This document shows positions 44,487-53,930 of a stretch of 64,000 bases of DNA, one piece after another. The stretch lies in assembly GCA_018266255.1 (NCBI GenBank), contig JAFEAT010000013.1:186001-250000 (forward strand). The letters are read 5' to 3'. The notes under the pieces are model-generated. The model worked only from the letters and a program-made list of their open reading frames with translations. It did no database searches and had not been told where the DNA came from. Positions within the stretch are counted from its first letter, which is position 1, and the number at the start of each line of letters is the position of its first letter. This stretch comes from Cyanobacteria bacterium SZAS-4 (lineage in GTDB: Bacteria > Cyanobacteriota > Vampirovibrionia > Obscuribacterales > Obscuribacteraceae). The position numbers and the translations under genes are program-made.

Positions 44487-45708
44487 GCACGTCGGTCTTA
44501 GTTGGCTGATTGAATTTTTCTTTCAGTCTCAAGAATGGGCTCTCCAGGTAATTCCAGGAGAGCCTTGCCATTACATACGTGACACCAAGACCGAGCAACC
44601 AACAGGCACCAACGTATGAGATTCGTGATTCGATGTGGAATACCAATCGACAAAACATGATCGAAAGTAGAATTGACGCAACATGAAAAATGTACATGCC
44701 ATAAGTTAGTTTTCCGATGTGCACCAAGACTGGTGCGCGAAAGAAATTACGCAGCGGCTCGAAGGACAACGTGGCAAGTAACAATGATGTCCACGCTACG
44801 GCGATTGTGGCAAATACCCAAATTAAGGAGATGTCGCAGTTTTCCATTCTCGGTGCAAATGCTAGTACAGAGAAAAATGCAATTGCAGAAACAACGAAAA
44901 GGGCAATTTGAATTGGGCGATTTTTCTGCAACCAACTACCGTGCGATTGCCAGAAGAAGGCAGCAAGACACCCACCCAGAATAGAGTCCATTCGAGCTGG
45001 ACCATTCATATAAATGGCGAAGTAATTCTTCGGAAAGAAAGAGAACATCGAGGCTCTAATCAGAATTCCCGCAGCCAAAGCGAAGCACAAAAGGATAACG
45101 AGGTGGCGGGCACTTTTGACGAACGACATCAACGTTCCCCAGACCAAATAGAACTGTTCCTCGATGCACAAACTCCACATCGGATTGATAACGCCAACCA
45201 ATTCGCCGTGAAACATAATCGCGTAGTTGCCGAGAAACACAAAAAACGCTAACCAAAAATCATTGCTGGTCATCAGCTGTTCACGGCTTAGAGGGATGCC
45301 TACTTGTGCTTGCAGAGAAAGCGCGAGCGGATAAATAACAAAGTACGCCAGGGTCAAATAGGTAAAATACAGCGGCCATATTCGCAAAACACGCCGCGTC
45401 AAAAAGTTTTTCAAACTAACGCTGTCGCATCGCTTTCTCTCACGCAGAAGCAGTGAGGTGATGAGAAAAGCGCTCATCACAAAAAACAAGTCGACGCCCG
45501 TCCAGCCCCACTGCAACATCTTCTGATCGAGTGTAGAGAGAAAGTTGAGGACACCGTTGTGACCAGGACTTTGTCTGAGAAAAAGCCCCGTAGTATGACT
45601 GTAAAAAACGAGAAAAAATGCCAGTGCGCGTAGACCGTCTAATTCGGTCCACCAAATTTTTGCTGGAGTTCTGTCGCTCGATTGCTCATTGGTGTTTGGT
45701 AATTGCAT
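44455..45708 (-). CDS. acyltransferase-3 family membrane protein (OafA/YrhL type)
   Basis: From ATG 45708 (AAGAG 8 nt upstream) the product is 417 residues; a TTG at 45726 is an alternative. The signature opening ELDGLRALAFFLVFYSHT and LFFVMSAFLITSLLLRER is followed by ~10 hydrophobic segments, including NPMWSLCIEEQFYLVWG. This family transfers acyl groups (often acetyl) to sugars of surface polysaccharides. It follows the esterase gene by 32 nt, so the pair may add and remove acyl groups. The C-terminal tail is short and polar. Confidence 0.93.
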   Translation of the reverse strand: MQLPNTNEQSSDRTPAKIWWTELDGLRALAFFLVFYSHTTGLFLRQSPGHNGVLNFLSTLDQKMLQWGWTGVDLFFVMSAFLITSLLLRERKRCDSVSLKNFLTRRVLRIWPLYFTYLTLAYFVIYPLALSLQAQVGIPLSREQLMTSNDFWLAFFVFLGNYAIMFHGELVGVINPMWSLCIEEQFYLVWGTLMSFVKSARHLVILLCFALAAGILIRASMFSFFPKNYFAIYMNGPARMDSILGGCLAAFFWQSHGSWLQKNRPIQIALFVVSAIAFFSVLAFAPRMENCDISLIWVFATIAVAWTSLLLATLSFEPLRNFFRAPVLVHIGKLTYGMYIFHVASILLSIMFCRLVFHIESRISYVGACWLLGLGVTYVMARLSWNYLESPFLRLKEKFNQPTKTDVPTSSSEVVGV

Positions 45709-45740
45709 CAAAACACTCTTGCACAATCAACAGACACCGG

Positions 45741-46781
45741 TCATTCAACCTGCTGATGATGTCTGGCTCGGAAACCCGTTTCCGGCTGTCCCTGAGCATT
45801 CGCTTGTGGGGATTTTTGGTGTCCAATTTCCGGAGGACGATTGTAATTCGGCATTGTGTGCGGAAGCCATGGACTCGATGGAGGAGGTGGAGGCGCTTGC
45901 ACCGGTTTTGGTGGCGGTGCTTTCTGCGCAATGTTTATCCGCTTGGGAGAAGGTACATATCGAGTCACGAACAACTGGAACGCAGGTGCCCAAAGTTGAG
46001 CAGGCATATTATGCGCAGCGGTTGGCAAAATGACGAGATCGTTTTTAACGCCCATAACATCTAGTCTTCGATGAAACTCATTCGCTTGTTCATAAGGAAT
46101 GATTTCGTCCATGCCACCATGAACGATCAGAACAGGTTTTGAGTTCGCGTTAGCGTACGTAACGGGGCTCGCCTTCAATGCTGCAGCTTGATTTTTCAGA
46201 GGCGGTCCACCAATCAAAGCAGCAATTTGTCCTTTAGGGCTGGCGAAAACTACTTGTCCCAAATTTGCGGGATTAACATGCGCAACGATCGAGAGGAAGT
46301 TGACTGGACCGCTTACGTCAACAACGCATTTGACATTTTCCTTGCCTGGATAGTCCATCGTCGCCATCAACGCAGCAAGGTGAGCACCAGAAGAAATACC
46401 GCAGACGATAATGTTATCGGCGTTGTAACCATACTTGTTGGCGTTCTCTCTCAGAAAAGTCAGAGCGCTAATGCAGTCATCGAATTGCGCTGGAAAACGA
46501 GCAACCGAGGTCGGACGCATGTTGATCGTAGCGATTGCGTAGCCAGTTTGTAAAAAGAAGGGCGGCACGTCGGCCTTGTCACCTGTAAGCCAACCTCCTC
46601 CGTGAATGTAGAGGATCAGAGGTGGCGACACTACATTAGGTGGCACAAATATATCCAACTTCTGATGGACATCTCCGCGCGCAACGTAAGGTATGTCTTT
46701 CATCGGCTCGCCTGCTGCTTTTGCAGCTAAGTTCCCGAACCAGAGGACACAAACGATAAAAAGCGGTAAAAATTTCTTCAG
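45741..46781 (-). CDS. secreted alpha/beta-hydrolase esterase (BD-FAE/HSL-like)
   Basis: Motifs: oxyanion HGGGW, nucleophile elbow G-I-S-S-G, Asp in HGGMDEIIP, and His in PTAAHNMP. The C-terminal ~60 residues are Pro/Gln-rich. The first ATG in frame is 46703 (320 aa), but the 26 codons before it spell a signal peptide (LKKFLPLFIVCVLWFGNLAA, then KAAGEP) in the same frame. That reading begins at CTG 46781, with no ATG, GTG or TTG before a stop. Either CTG is the start or a base is missing. It probably acts on esterified carbohydrate or lipid outside the cytoplasm, next to an acyltransferase. Confidence 0.82.
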   Translation of the reverse strand: MKKFLPLFIVCVLWFGNLAAKAAGEPMKDIPYVARGDVHQKLDIFVPPNVVSPPLILYIHGGGWLTGDKADVPPFFLQTGYAIATINMRPTSVARFPAQFDDCISALTFLRENANKYGYNADNIIVCGISSGAHLAALMATMDYPGKENVKCVVDVSGPVNFLSIVAHVNPANLGQVVFASPKGQIAALIGGPPLKNQAAALKASPVTYANANSKPVLIVHGGMDEIIPYEQANEFHRRLDVMGVKNDLVILPTAAHNMPAQLWAPAFQLFVTRYVPSPKRINIAQKAPPPKPVQAPPPPPSSPWLPHTMPNYNRPPEIGHQKSPQANAQGQPETGFRARHHQQVE

Positions 46782-46845
46782 TTTTCTGCACCGACAACCA
46801 GATGAAGTCGCATTTTAGCATAGTTGTTGAGAAGCAAATTCGAGA

Positions 46846-47928
46846 CTAAGCTGCTTGTGACACGACTTTATCTAAATGTTGCAAATCAATATCTGGTTTC
46901 GTATCAGTCGTTTTTGGCACAATCAATTGCACCGCATTCGGTACTATTTCAACGTGCATCGGCGTGCTGCCGCAGCGGTCGCCATCAACCATAGCGACAG
47001 CGTGATCGGTCACAGCCGGTGAAAAATCGGGCTTTCGCATCAGAAAATATTTGATTTTGCGAGCAAATTTGTGAATGGGCGATTTCATGTGAGAAGCTGC
47101 TAATACGTCGATATCGACGGATTTTATCTTCTGAACCAGATAGGGCGGATCGCCGCCTGGCATTGTGCCAAAGATATTCCAGGCTGCAAATCGCCAGGTA
47201 ATGCGCCAATAATCGCGTAAGGAGCGCGGATTCATTACGATTAAATCCAGTGTTCCGTTATTCAATTGACTGTAATCATAGGAATTTCCGATGCCCATTT
47301 CTCCGATGGTAGTGATGAATACACCCGATGCAGCCATCACTGTGGGCTCCTGTCCATCGATCGATAGTTTGAATGCGCGCGGACCACGAGCCATACTTTT
47401 CAGCAAAGGCAGGGCGTAAACAAATAATCGCCAGAACCTTTTATGCCTCTGCCGAGGCACGGTCAGGGCGTTCGATATGGGTCCGGTGCCTGCATCGATG
47501 GTGAACCAGCGGTCATTTAACCGTCCGAGATCCATTGAGACGACCTGCCCGTCCAAAATCGTGTCCAGAGCGGCGTACAAGACATCTCCCTTCAACTTTG
47601 CAGGGTAGATGCCGAGGTTATGAGCGAGCAGGTTGCCGGTTCCGAACGGCACGATGCCGACTCGAGCGTCCAGTTTGGTCTGCGCCACTGCGCCAAGAAC
47701 CACACCTACAGTGCCATCGCCGCCACATGCGATTACCAGCTCGAACTGCCCGAGGCTGGATGCAAGAAGCTCTTCAGGCGTGATGTTGGGAGTCGTAGCC
47801 CGCACCGTAACGACATAATTCTGCGCTTCGTGCAACCTTCTCACAATGGCGCCCAGACGCTTGTCCAGGTCACCCACCGTGCCAGAAGCCGGGTTGTAAA
47901 TCACTAGCGCCTGCTTAAATTCAGTCAT
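46846..47928 (-). CDS. diacylglycerol/sphingosine kinase-family lipid kinase
   Basis: From ATG 47928 the product has 360 residues (MTEFKQALVIYNPASG, the standard start); an ATG at 47970 adds 14. The DAGK catalytic domain shows LVIACGGDGTVG and GIVPFGTGNLLAHNLG, then the C-terminal lid domain with DLIVMNPRSL and VDGDRCG. It is a soluble YegS/DgkB-like enzyme phosphorylating a lipid such as diacylglycerol. Divergent from the phosphatase gene at 48044. It may belong to one minus-strand unit with the esterase and acyltransferase downstream. Confidence 0.92.
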   Translation of the reverse strand: MTEFKQALVIYNPASGTVGDLDKRLGAIVRRLHEAQNYVVTVRATTPNITPEELLASSLGQFELVIACGGDGTVGVVLGAVAQTKLDARVGIVPFGTGNLLAHNLGIYPAKLKGDVLYAALDTILDGQVVSMDLGRLNDRWFTIDAGTGPISNALTVPRQRHKRFWRLFVYALPLLKSMARGPRAFKLSIDGQEPTVMAASGVFITTIGEMGIGNSYDYSQLNNGTLDLIVMNPRSLRDYWRITWRFAAWNIFGTMPGGDPPYLVQKIKSVDIDVLAASHMKSPIHKFARKIKYFLMRKPDFSPAVTDHAVAMVDGDRCGSTPMHVEIVPNAVQLIVPKTTDTKPDIDLQHLDKVVSQAA

Positions 47929-48043
47929 CTCGGGATCTCGGTTGCTCAACTGCAGAGATGACATTGGCATCGAGAAGAATGTTCCGGGTAAGCCGTTGAT
48001 AAGGTAATCTAGAATTCTTGGCCATCACTTTTCTGGGTTTAAT

Positions 48044-48529
48044 GTGAAAGACACCTCTGAAGTTCCGATTCGAAACTTTCATCAGGTCACAGAATGGCTG
48101 TACCGCGGCGGGCAACCAGGTTCAGACGGAATCAAATCTCTCGCAGAGATGGGTGTTAAGACCGTCATTTCACTGCGATGGGGAAAAAAGACAATCGCGA
48201 CGGAAAAGTCATATGTGGAAGCAGCAGGCATGCGCTTCCTCAGTGTCAGGCTCAACTACTGGAACCTGCCAACCCAGCAAATTATTGATGATTTCCTTGG
48301 TCTGGTAGATCACGAGGCGAGTCGCCCAATTTTTGTACACTGCCTGCACGGCGCAGACCGTACGGGTCTATTGATTGCGATTTACAGAATGGCGAAAGAA
48401 AATTGGCCAGTCGAGCAAGCCTATGCGGAAATGAAAAAACATGGATTTCATCGTTTTAGAATCCGCAATTTCAAATGGATGTTGTGGAAATATGCTCGGC
48501 AAGCTAAAGAAGACGGCGCTATTAAGTAG
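48044..48529 (+). CDS. dual-specificity/tyrosine-type protein phosphatase
   Basis: 161 residues with GTG start 48044. The active-site loop HCLHGADRTG (C100, R106) is the CX5R signature; NFHQVTEWLYRGGQP and VKTVISLR are the usual entry in bacterial DSP-like proteins, and a general-acid loop would fall in LNYWNLPTQ. It is soluble, with no signal. It could dephosphorylate protein or phosphoinositide-like substrates. It is convergent, with no gap, with the metallophosphatase (stops at 48529/48530). Confidence 0.9.
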   Translation: MKDTSEVPIRNFHQVTEWLYRGGQPGSDGIKSLAEMGVKTVISLRWGKKTIATEKSYVEAAGMRFLSVRLNYWNLPTQQIIDDFLGLVDHEASRPIFVHCLHGADRTGLLIAIYRMAKENWPVEQAYAEMKKHGFHRFRIRNFKWMLWKYARQAKEDGAIK

Positions 48530-50083
48530 TTACGGGACTGACGGCGCTTCTTTTGGTGCTGCGTCTAGTTGCACTGAATATGGTGCGGCTGAGAGTGTGA
48601 ATTTATCCAACTCGGCACCATCTTCTGAGATTTGCCTAAATGTTAATTTGTCACCGTTAACGTCAACTAGACTGAATGAGTGAGTGCGCGCAATAAACTG
48701 TTCGGTGAAGGGCTGCCACCGCTCCGGCGTCATTGAAATCTGGGTTCCAGTCAGTGGACCACCGCCACCACCCGAGGTGATGTACACAATTTCTCCCGCG
48801 TGAACAGCATTGCCTTTAGAGGCTATTTCTATTTCGCCACCCACCATCCCTTTCGCATCCATCGCCTTCGGTTTGAAGTGCAGTGGAAAGGTGCGCTGAT
48901 AGTTATGAACATGACCGCAGAAGACAATACGCACGTCATGCTTTTCTAGAATGTCAGAAATCAGACGCATTCTTTGTTCTGAAAAATGGGATTGATCGGA
49001 ATTGAACGCGGTCTGGTGATAAAGAACAAAGCGCCAGGTCTTATCTTTAGCACCCGCAAGAGCGTCGTCGAGCCACTTTCGCCACTCTTTGTTAGACCAG
49101 TCCATGTAATGATCGGCGTCCAACATCAAAAATCTTGCGTTTCCAGTATCGAAGAAAAACGTCGACATAGCAGGATAATTTTTGCCCGCTGCGACGCGGA
49201 AACGCTGTTGTCTCTCAGAATTATTCAAAAGCAATGGCGTGTTCGGCTTACCGTAAACTCCTGGCCCATTGAGCGGTTGCATCCACTCATAGAAATACGC
49301 CAGTGAATCAGGAAATACATTCATATTGCGTACATCGAAAAATGATGCTTTTCCTATGTCATGGTTGCCTGGAACAGCAGCCATCAAAATCGATCGCATT
49401 AATGGTGCGCCCTCACTGGGAGAGGTGTGCTCGTTGTTGTAGATCGGGAAAAAGTGATGCATATATTCACTTGCACGACCATTGGGATAGACAATGTCCC
49501 CTGTGATCAAAATAAAGTTGGGTTTAGCAAGATCCAGCTGATACGCCACTTTTCGCTGAGCTTCAGTATCCGCACCACAATCTCCCATCACGGCAAATTT
49601 GTACTGAGTTGCGCTCTCAACTCTCGCATTTGCATGAGCAGAAAATACGACACTTCCATTTTTCAGCACCCTGTAGTCGAAAGCTTTGATACCAAATTTG
49701 GTGAGGTCCGCCCAATGCAGCTCGATAGGTTTAAGCGAATCGATATTGAGCACTCTGTGATCGACCGGCGGACCAGAAACCCACTTCCCATCCTGCATGG
49801 TTTCGAATTGCCATTGAATCGGATCCGCTGTCTGCCCAGCGTCTGCGGCTGCGGTTTGCCAAACAATGGCGAGTCCTCCATTCGACCCTAATTGCAGATA
49901 AGGCTTTGCAACAAATTCTCCAACAGCGATTGGCTTTGGTTCGTTGTGCTCACTTCCAATCCAAAAAATTCCACAGACTAAAGCGAGCAATAAGACAGCA
50001 AAAGCAATTAGGTTCAGTTTCGCTTTCGACTTGTCGTTCACTGTCGACTTATCAGCCACCTTGATTAAATCCTTATCGTGCAA
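48530..50083 (-). CDS. purple acid phosphatase-like metallophosphoesterase
   Basis: 517 residues. One N-terminal transmembrane/signal-anchor helix (~25-44, NLIAFAVLLLALVCGIFWIG) is followed by a fibronectin-like domain (YLQLGSNGGLAIVWQT) as in PAPs. The dinuclear metal site follows: GDCG, GDIVYPNGR, GNHD, the His in LYHQTAFN, and GHVHNYQR. It probably hydrolyses phosphomonoesters outside the membrane. Start ATG 50083 is clear. The gene lies apart from other phosphate genes. Confidence 0.92.
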   Translation of the reverse strand: MHDKDLIKVADKSTVNDKSKAKLNLIAFAVLLLALVCGIFWIGSEHNEPKPIAVGEFVAKPYLQLGSNGGLAIVWQTAAADAGQTADPIQWQFETMQDGKWVSGPPVDHRVLNIDSLKPIELHWADLTKFGIKAFDYRVLKNGSVVFSAHANARVESATQYKFAVMGDCGADTEAQRKVAYQLDLAKPNFILITGDIVYPNGRASEYMHHFFPIYNNEHTSPSEGAPLMRSILMAAVPGNHDIGKASFFDVRNMNVFPDSLAYFYEWMQPLNGPGVYGKPNTPLLLNNSERQQRFRVAAGKNYPAMSTFFFDTGNARFLMLDADHYMDWSNKEWRKWLDDALAGAKDKTWRFVLYHQTAFNSDQSHFSEQRMRLISDILEKHDVRIVFCGHVHNYQRTFPLHFKPKAMDAKGMVGGEIEIASKGNAVHAGEIVYITSGGGGGPLTGTQISMTPERWQPFTEQFIARTHSFSLVDVNGDKLTFRQISEDGAELDKFTLSAAPYSVQLDAAPKEAPSVP

Positions 50084-50145
50084 ATCCCACTGATTACCCC
50101 CTCCCGCCCTGGGTGAGGGCTATGATGGTACGGAGAGGAGACTAA

Positions 50146-50982
50146 ATGTCAGGCGATCCGAGTCAATCCACACCTGCAAGCGAGACGCAAAGTGAGCGAG
50201 CGTCCGCAATCTTGCATGGTCATGTTAACAGCATTAAGTCAAAGTTGGGGTTCGACAACCCGAACAGCCCATTAGGCAGACTGGCAGCGCATACGAAGCG
50301 CAAAATGGCTGAGTTGGAAGCTGCGAGAGCTGCAGGAATCAAAGCCGCTCCAGGTAGCCCAGACTGGCAAGCCGCGATGAAGCCGGACTCTTTTGGCAAA
50401 GGCTTTATCAAAGCAAATCGTACGCAATTCCTCATCACTTCAGGCGTTTTCAGCCTTGGGTTGTTCTGGTTATTGGTAATCAGATTTGTTCACCACGACG
50501 CAAACGCCGCACAGACCGGAAATAGCGAGGCGGCACAGCGAGCCCTGGCAAATCAACATATGGCTGGAATGGCGGGGATGCCTGCACCGCAGTCGCCTCA
50601 GGCACCTCAGACGTTTTGGGGTACTCCAGTGCAGCCCCAGGGCGCTGCACAACCGATTCCGGTAAGCTCGCCTGCTAGCTTCGGCTCGCCAAACGCCAGT
50701 TTTGGAGCGCCAAACAACGGCGGGGCGTACCCCCAGTACCCTCCAACCCAACCAGCGCCTGCCTTTCAGCCGCCAGCCTTTCAGCAACCGGTGCAGTTCG
50801 TCCCGAGCGCCCAGCCGCCACTGCAAATAGCACCATCTACGGCACAGATGTATTCACCGTATGCCCAACAGGTTCAAGGCTACGGAGCCCAAACTCCAGC
50901 TAGTAACTTTGCACCACAGCAACATTTATATCCCGTCAGGCAGCACACAACGGCCCGACATCAAGTCGTAGTCAATCGGTAA
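50146..50982 (+). CDS. single-pass membrane protein with Pro/Gln/Ala-rich tail
   Basis: 278 residues with ATG 50146 and strong GGAGAGGAG upstream. A soluble helical N-part (~1-95) is followed by one transmembrane helix (FLITSGVFSLGLFWLLVIRF, ~106-125) and a long disordered Pro/Gln/Ala tail that includes QPPAFQQPVQ-type repeats. No family recognised. Converges with a 70-residue small gene. Confidence 0.75.
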   Translation: MSGDPSQSTPASETQSERASAILHGHVNSIKSKLGFDNPNSPLGRLAAHTKRKMAELEAARAAGIKAAPGSPDWQAAMKPDSFGKGFIKANRTQFLITSGVFSLGLFWLLVIRFVHHDANAAQTGNSEAAQRALANQHMAGMAGMPAPQSPQAPQTFWGTPVQPQGAAQPIPVSSPASFGSPNASFGAPNNGGAYPQYPPTQPAPAFQPPAFQQPVQFVPSAQPPLQIAPSTAQMYSPYAQQVQGYGAQTPASNFAPQQHLYPVRQHTTARHQVVVNR

Positions 50983-50984
50983 CG

Positions 50985-51197
50985 CTACGAAGCGCGACGG
51001 ATGTGTCGAACGGCCTGATACTCTCGGTCATATCGAGCAGCCATCAGCTCTTCCAGCGTTTTGATCGCTTCCTCGAAAAAACCACGTTCATGATAAAAGT
51101 CAGCCAATCGTTCAAGTTCGGTTTCGTTCAATTGTGCATCTGACTCAGTTTTGAGCTCAGCTTCAAGCATTTTCTCTAATCGCAAATTGTGCAACAT
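50985..51197 (-). CDS. small TPR-like protein (70 aa)
   Basis: 70 residues, acidic and helical, with ERLADFYHERGFFEEAIKTLEEL, which reads as one TPR-like helix pair. The ATG at 51197 has AGGA about 8 nt upstream. It stops 2 nt from the convergent gene. Unrecognised; composition supports it being real. Confidence 0.6.
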   Translation of the reverse strand: MLHNLRLEKMLEAELKTESDAQLNETELERLADFYHERGFFEEAIKTLEELMAARYDREYQAVRHIRRAS

Positions 51198-51317
51198 TTT
51201 TCGAATCCTCTGCTGTCGAATGCAATGTCGATCAACTATCGAGGAAGGTTCCTAATGATGAAAAATCGCACCATTATGGGGATATAGCGCGTCAGGATGA
51301 CACGCAAATACCTCTTC

Positions 51318-52097
51318 CTAGGTATGCACTTCTTTGCGACGAATAGCTTCTGCAACGAGCGTAATCGCAACTGTGGCAACGATCATCAGTGTTGAGAGGG
51401 CGTTGATTTCGGGGCTCACACCAAACTTGACTAAGCTGTATATGCGCAACGGAAGCGTAGTGCTACCGACTCCGGCAGTAAACTGGGTAATGACGAAGTC
51501 ATCCAACGAAAGCACAAAGGCAAGCAAACAACCGGCGATGATGCCAGGCATGAGCAGCGGTAGCGTGACTCTAAAAAACGCCATGACTGGAGATGCACCG
51601 AGATCTTGCGCCGCCTCTTCCAGCTTTTTGTCCATTCCTTCCAATCGTCCCATAACAGTCAAAGTGACATAAGCGACACAAAAGACGATGTGGGAAACAA
51701 TGATGGTCGACAAACTCAAATTGACTCCCAGAGCCACGAATAGAATTAGCGCTGCCACTGCCATGGCAATTTCTGGAATCAAAATCGGAAGCATCAGCAG
51801 ACCGCGATAAGCGCCCTTGCCAGCAAAATGTTGACGGGAAAGCCCTACCGCAGCCATGGTGCCCATGATACCGCTTACGGTGACAGCACAGAGAGCAACT
51901 ATAATGCTATTGATCAGAGCGGAAAGTAGCGATTCATCCGTGACTAGTTTTGCGTACCACTTAGTGGTAAAGCCTGTCCAGTGCACAGCCATGCGCGAAT
52001 CATCAAAGCTGAAAAGTATCAGGACGATGATCGGAATGTACAGGAACGCATAGATAAGCCCAGCAACTACAGTCAACCACTTCGGCTTATTGAGCAT
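51318..52097 (-). CDS. potC: ABC transporter permease, spermidine/putrescine type (PotC-like)
   Basis: 259 residues with about six membrane helices. It opens WLTVVAGLIYAFLYIPIIVLILFSF and carries the EAA loop LEEAAQDLGASPVMAFFRVTLPLLMPG followed by LAFVLSLDDFVITQF, diagnostic of PotC. No PotA, PotB or PotD is visible in the window; the downstream neighbours are a 70-residue gene and unrelated genes. Its start overlaps the stop of the YgfZ-like gene by 11 nt, so translation may be coupled. The partner genes must lie elsewhere or be lost. Confidence 0.92.
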   Translation of the reverse strand: MLNKPKWLTVVAGLIYAFLYIPIIVLILFSFDDSRMAVHWTGFTTKWYAKLVTDESLLSALINSIIVALCAVTVSGIMGTMAAVGLSRQHFAGKGAYRGLLMLPILIPEIAMAVAALILFVALGVNLSLSTIIVSHIVFCVAYVTLTVMGRLEGMDKKLEEAAQDLGASPVMAFFRVTLPLLMPGIIAGCLLAFVLSLDDFVITQFTAGVGSTTLPLRIYSLVKFGVSPEINALSTLMIVATVAITLVAEAIRRKEVHT

Positions 52098-53832
52098 TTT
52101 TCAAGCGAGCTCGCAAGGCGATCAGTCGTCGCTGCATGTCATTCATCGGGCTCATGTCACCACGTTTGGAGGCAACTTCAATTCCGGTCGTGTACGTGTC
52201 GATTGCCTCGTCATCTCGCCCGAGTCCTTCGTAAGCCTCTGCCAGGGACACATACGCGACGGTGTGGGTGGATTTTATTTCTATCGCCTTCTTTAGATAA
52301 GGCAATGCCTGTTCGAATTTATCCAATGCAACCAGGCAGCTTCCAATACCGTAGTTCGCCAGCAAATCTTCGCTGTCAATTTCGAGAACTTGTGTGAACA
52401 TATCAAGTCTCTGCGTCGCCTCTTCGACGCGACGTTTTTTCTCTTCCTCATCCTTCTGTGTTTGAGTGGCTTGCAGAGCCGCCTCACGCATGCGGATACT
52501 GAGAGAAATCGCCTTCTCTTCTTCAGCCTCGTCTTTCAAACCTTTTTCGACATAAAAAACGGAAAGGTTAGTGTGTGCCATAACAGAATCAGCATTCAAC
52601 TCAACCAACGTTTTCATCAGTTGGATCGCTTCATCAATTTGTCCTTGCTTATGTAGAATTACTCCGAGCGCTTCGTAGGCATCTTCCAACTTAGGATTCA
52701 ACTCAAGCGCTTGCCGTAGCAATGCAACAGCTTCGGTTTGTGCGACATCATCAGTTGCTTTCACGTATATGCGCAGCGCCTGCTCGTAGCACTCACGCGC
52801 ACGGTCGTCTAAGCTTCGACTCTGCACGAAAGGCAACATTTTCACGGTCGCCTTGTAGTGTTTACCATCAATTTTCGCATCCAGAATTTTATCGGGAACA
52901 CGGAAATCTCGTTTTACAAAGGCGAGCGCGATGGTTGTTTTAAGTGTCGGAGAATAACAGTTGCTTTTGATCCATGCGATATCACCACTATCGGTGGTGA
53001 CTTTGCTTTCAATGGGAAAAGTATTGCTCACGCCATCACCGAAAACCAATCCGACAAGTCCTCTCGTCGGCGCACCCTGACTCTTAACTCTGGCCAAGAC
53101 TTCTTGTCCGAGAAAACATCCTTTCGTGTAGCTGATCGTTTTTTCTTCCAGTCCAGCTTCCGGCAAAAAGTTTGTCTCTGAAAAATCCACACCGTAAATC
53201 GGCATTCCCGATTCAATGCGCGCCGTTTCAATCAACTCAGGCGTGAGTTCGATCATTTCAGCTTGTCTGCAGACAGTCTCCATTTCTTTGGCCAAATCAT
53301 TCGCATCTGCCGCTGAAGTACAAATGACGAATCCTTCCTCACCGCAAATCGATTTTTTGAAGACAAGGCAAGGGTGGTGAAAGAGTTTGGTGTCACAAAG
53401 ATCGTGCTGCAAAGACTCAATCAAAGACGCCGAATGAAGCCCTTTAGCAATGCACTGCAGCGCCTTGGGACCTTGCACGGCAAAGAATTTTACTCGCTCG
53501 GTTTCATCGACAAACTCAACTTTGTCAGCAAATCTGTACGTATCCAAGTGAAAAAGGATCTTCGCGATTTGCTCCTTATCCGCCAGTATGCGAAAGGACT
53601 TGTGCTTGCGATAGAGCTGAAAAAACGCCTTGACATGCGCTTTTCGGTCCAATATGCAAGAAAGTTGCGTCGATAGTTCAGCGAGTTTCGCGACATCGTT
53701 GGTCGTTTGAGATTGAAGAAAACGAGTTGCATCCGGCCCCAAAACCGACAGCATACCCATATCTTCGAGGCGTCCGAACGCCCCGCTTTCCCTCAACGTA
53801 TACAATGATGAGTCTATAGATGTCTGTAACAT
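52087..53832 (-). CDS. YgfZ/GcvT-like protein fused to C-terminal TPR domain
   Basis: 581 residues. Residues 1-~335 are a folate-binding aminomethyltransferase-like fold with the YgfZ signature KGCFLGQE (237-244) and EAGLE/GMP context, known to help maintain Fe-S enzymes. From ~345 a set of TPR units follows (EAYEALGVILHKQGQIDEAIQLM; LLANYGIGSCLVALDKFEQAL). The TPR fusion is unusual; YgfZ alone is ~320-330 residues. An IscA/ErpA-type gene lies just upstream on the same strand, but a terminator separates them. The 3' end overlaps potC. Confidence 0.88.
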   Translation of the reverse strand: MLQTSIDSSLYTLRESGAFGRLEDMGMLSVLGPDATRFLQSQTTNDVAKLAELSTQLSCILDRKAHVKAFFQLYRKHKSFRILADKEQIAKILFHLDTYRFADKVEFVDETERVKFFAVQGPKALQCIAKGLHSASLIESLQHDLCDTKLFHHPCLVFKKSICGEEGFVICTSAADANDLAKEMETVCRQAEMIELTPELIETARIESGMPIYGVDFSETNFLPEAGLEEKTISYTKGCFLGQEVLARVKSQGAPTRGLVGLVFGDGVSNTFPIESKVTTDSGDIAWIKSNCYSPTLKTTIALAFVKRDFRVPDKILDAKIDGKHYKATVKMLPFVQSRSLDDRARECYEQALRIYVKATDDVAQTEAVALLRQALELNPKLEDAYEALGVILHKQGQIDEAIQLMKTLVELNADSVMAHTNLSVFYVEKGLKDEAEEEKAISLSIRMREAALQATQTQKDEEEKKRRVEEATQRLDMFTQVLEIDSEDLLANYGIGSCLVALDKFEQALPYLKKAIEIKSTHTVAYVSLAEAYEGLGRDDEAIDTYTTGIEVASKRGDMSPMNDMQRRLIALRARLKNAQ

Positions 53833-53869
53833 GGCTATATTCTACTGCCTTGCCCTTAAATAGTTTGTC

Positions 53870-53901
53870 AAAAAAACTGCCCCAACCAGTGGTCGGAGCA
53901 G
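53870..53901 (-). terminator. rho-independent terminator downstream of the IscA/ErpA-type gene
   Basis: On the minus strand CTGCTCCGACC, loop ACT, GGTTGGGGCAG (53901-53877, 11 bp with two wobbles) is followed by seven Ts (53876-53870). It should separate the Fe-S carrier transcript from the YgfZ-TPR gene. Confidence 0.85.
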
Positions 53902-53930
53902 TCGATAATGCCAGCCAGGGGAACTTTGTT

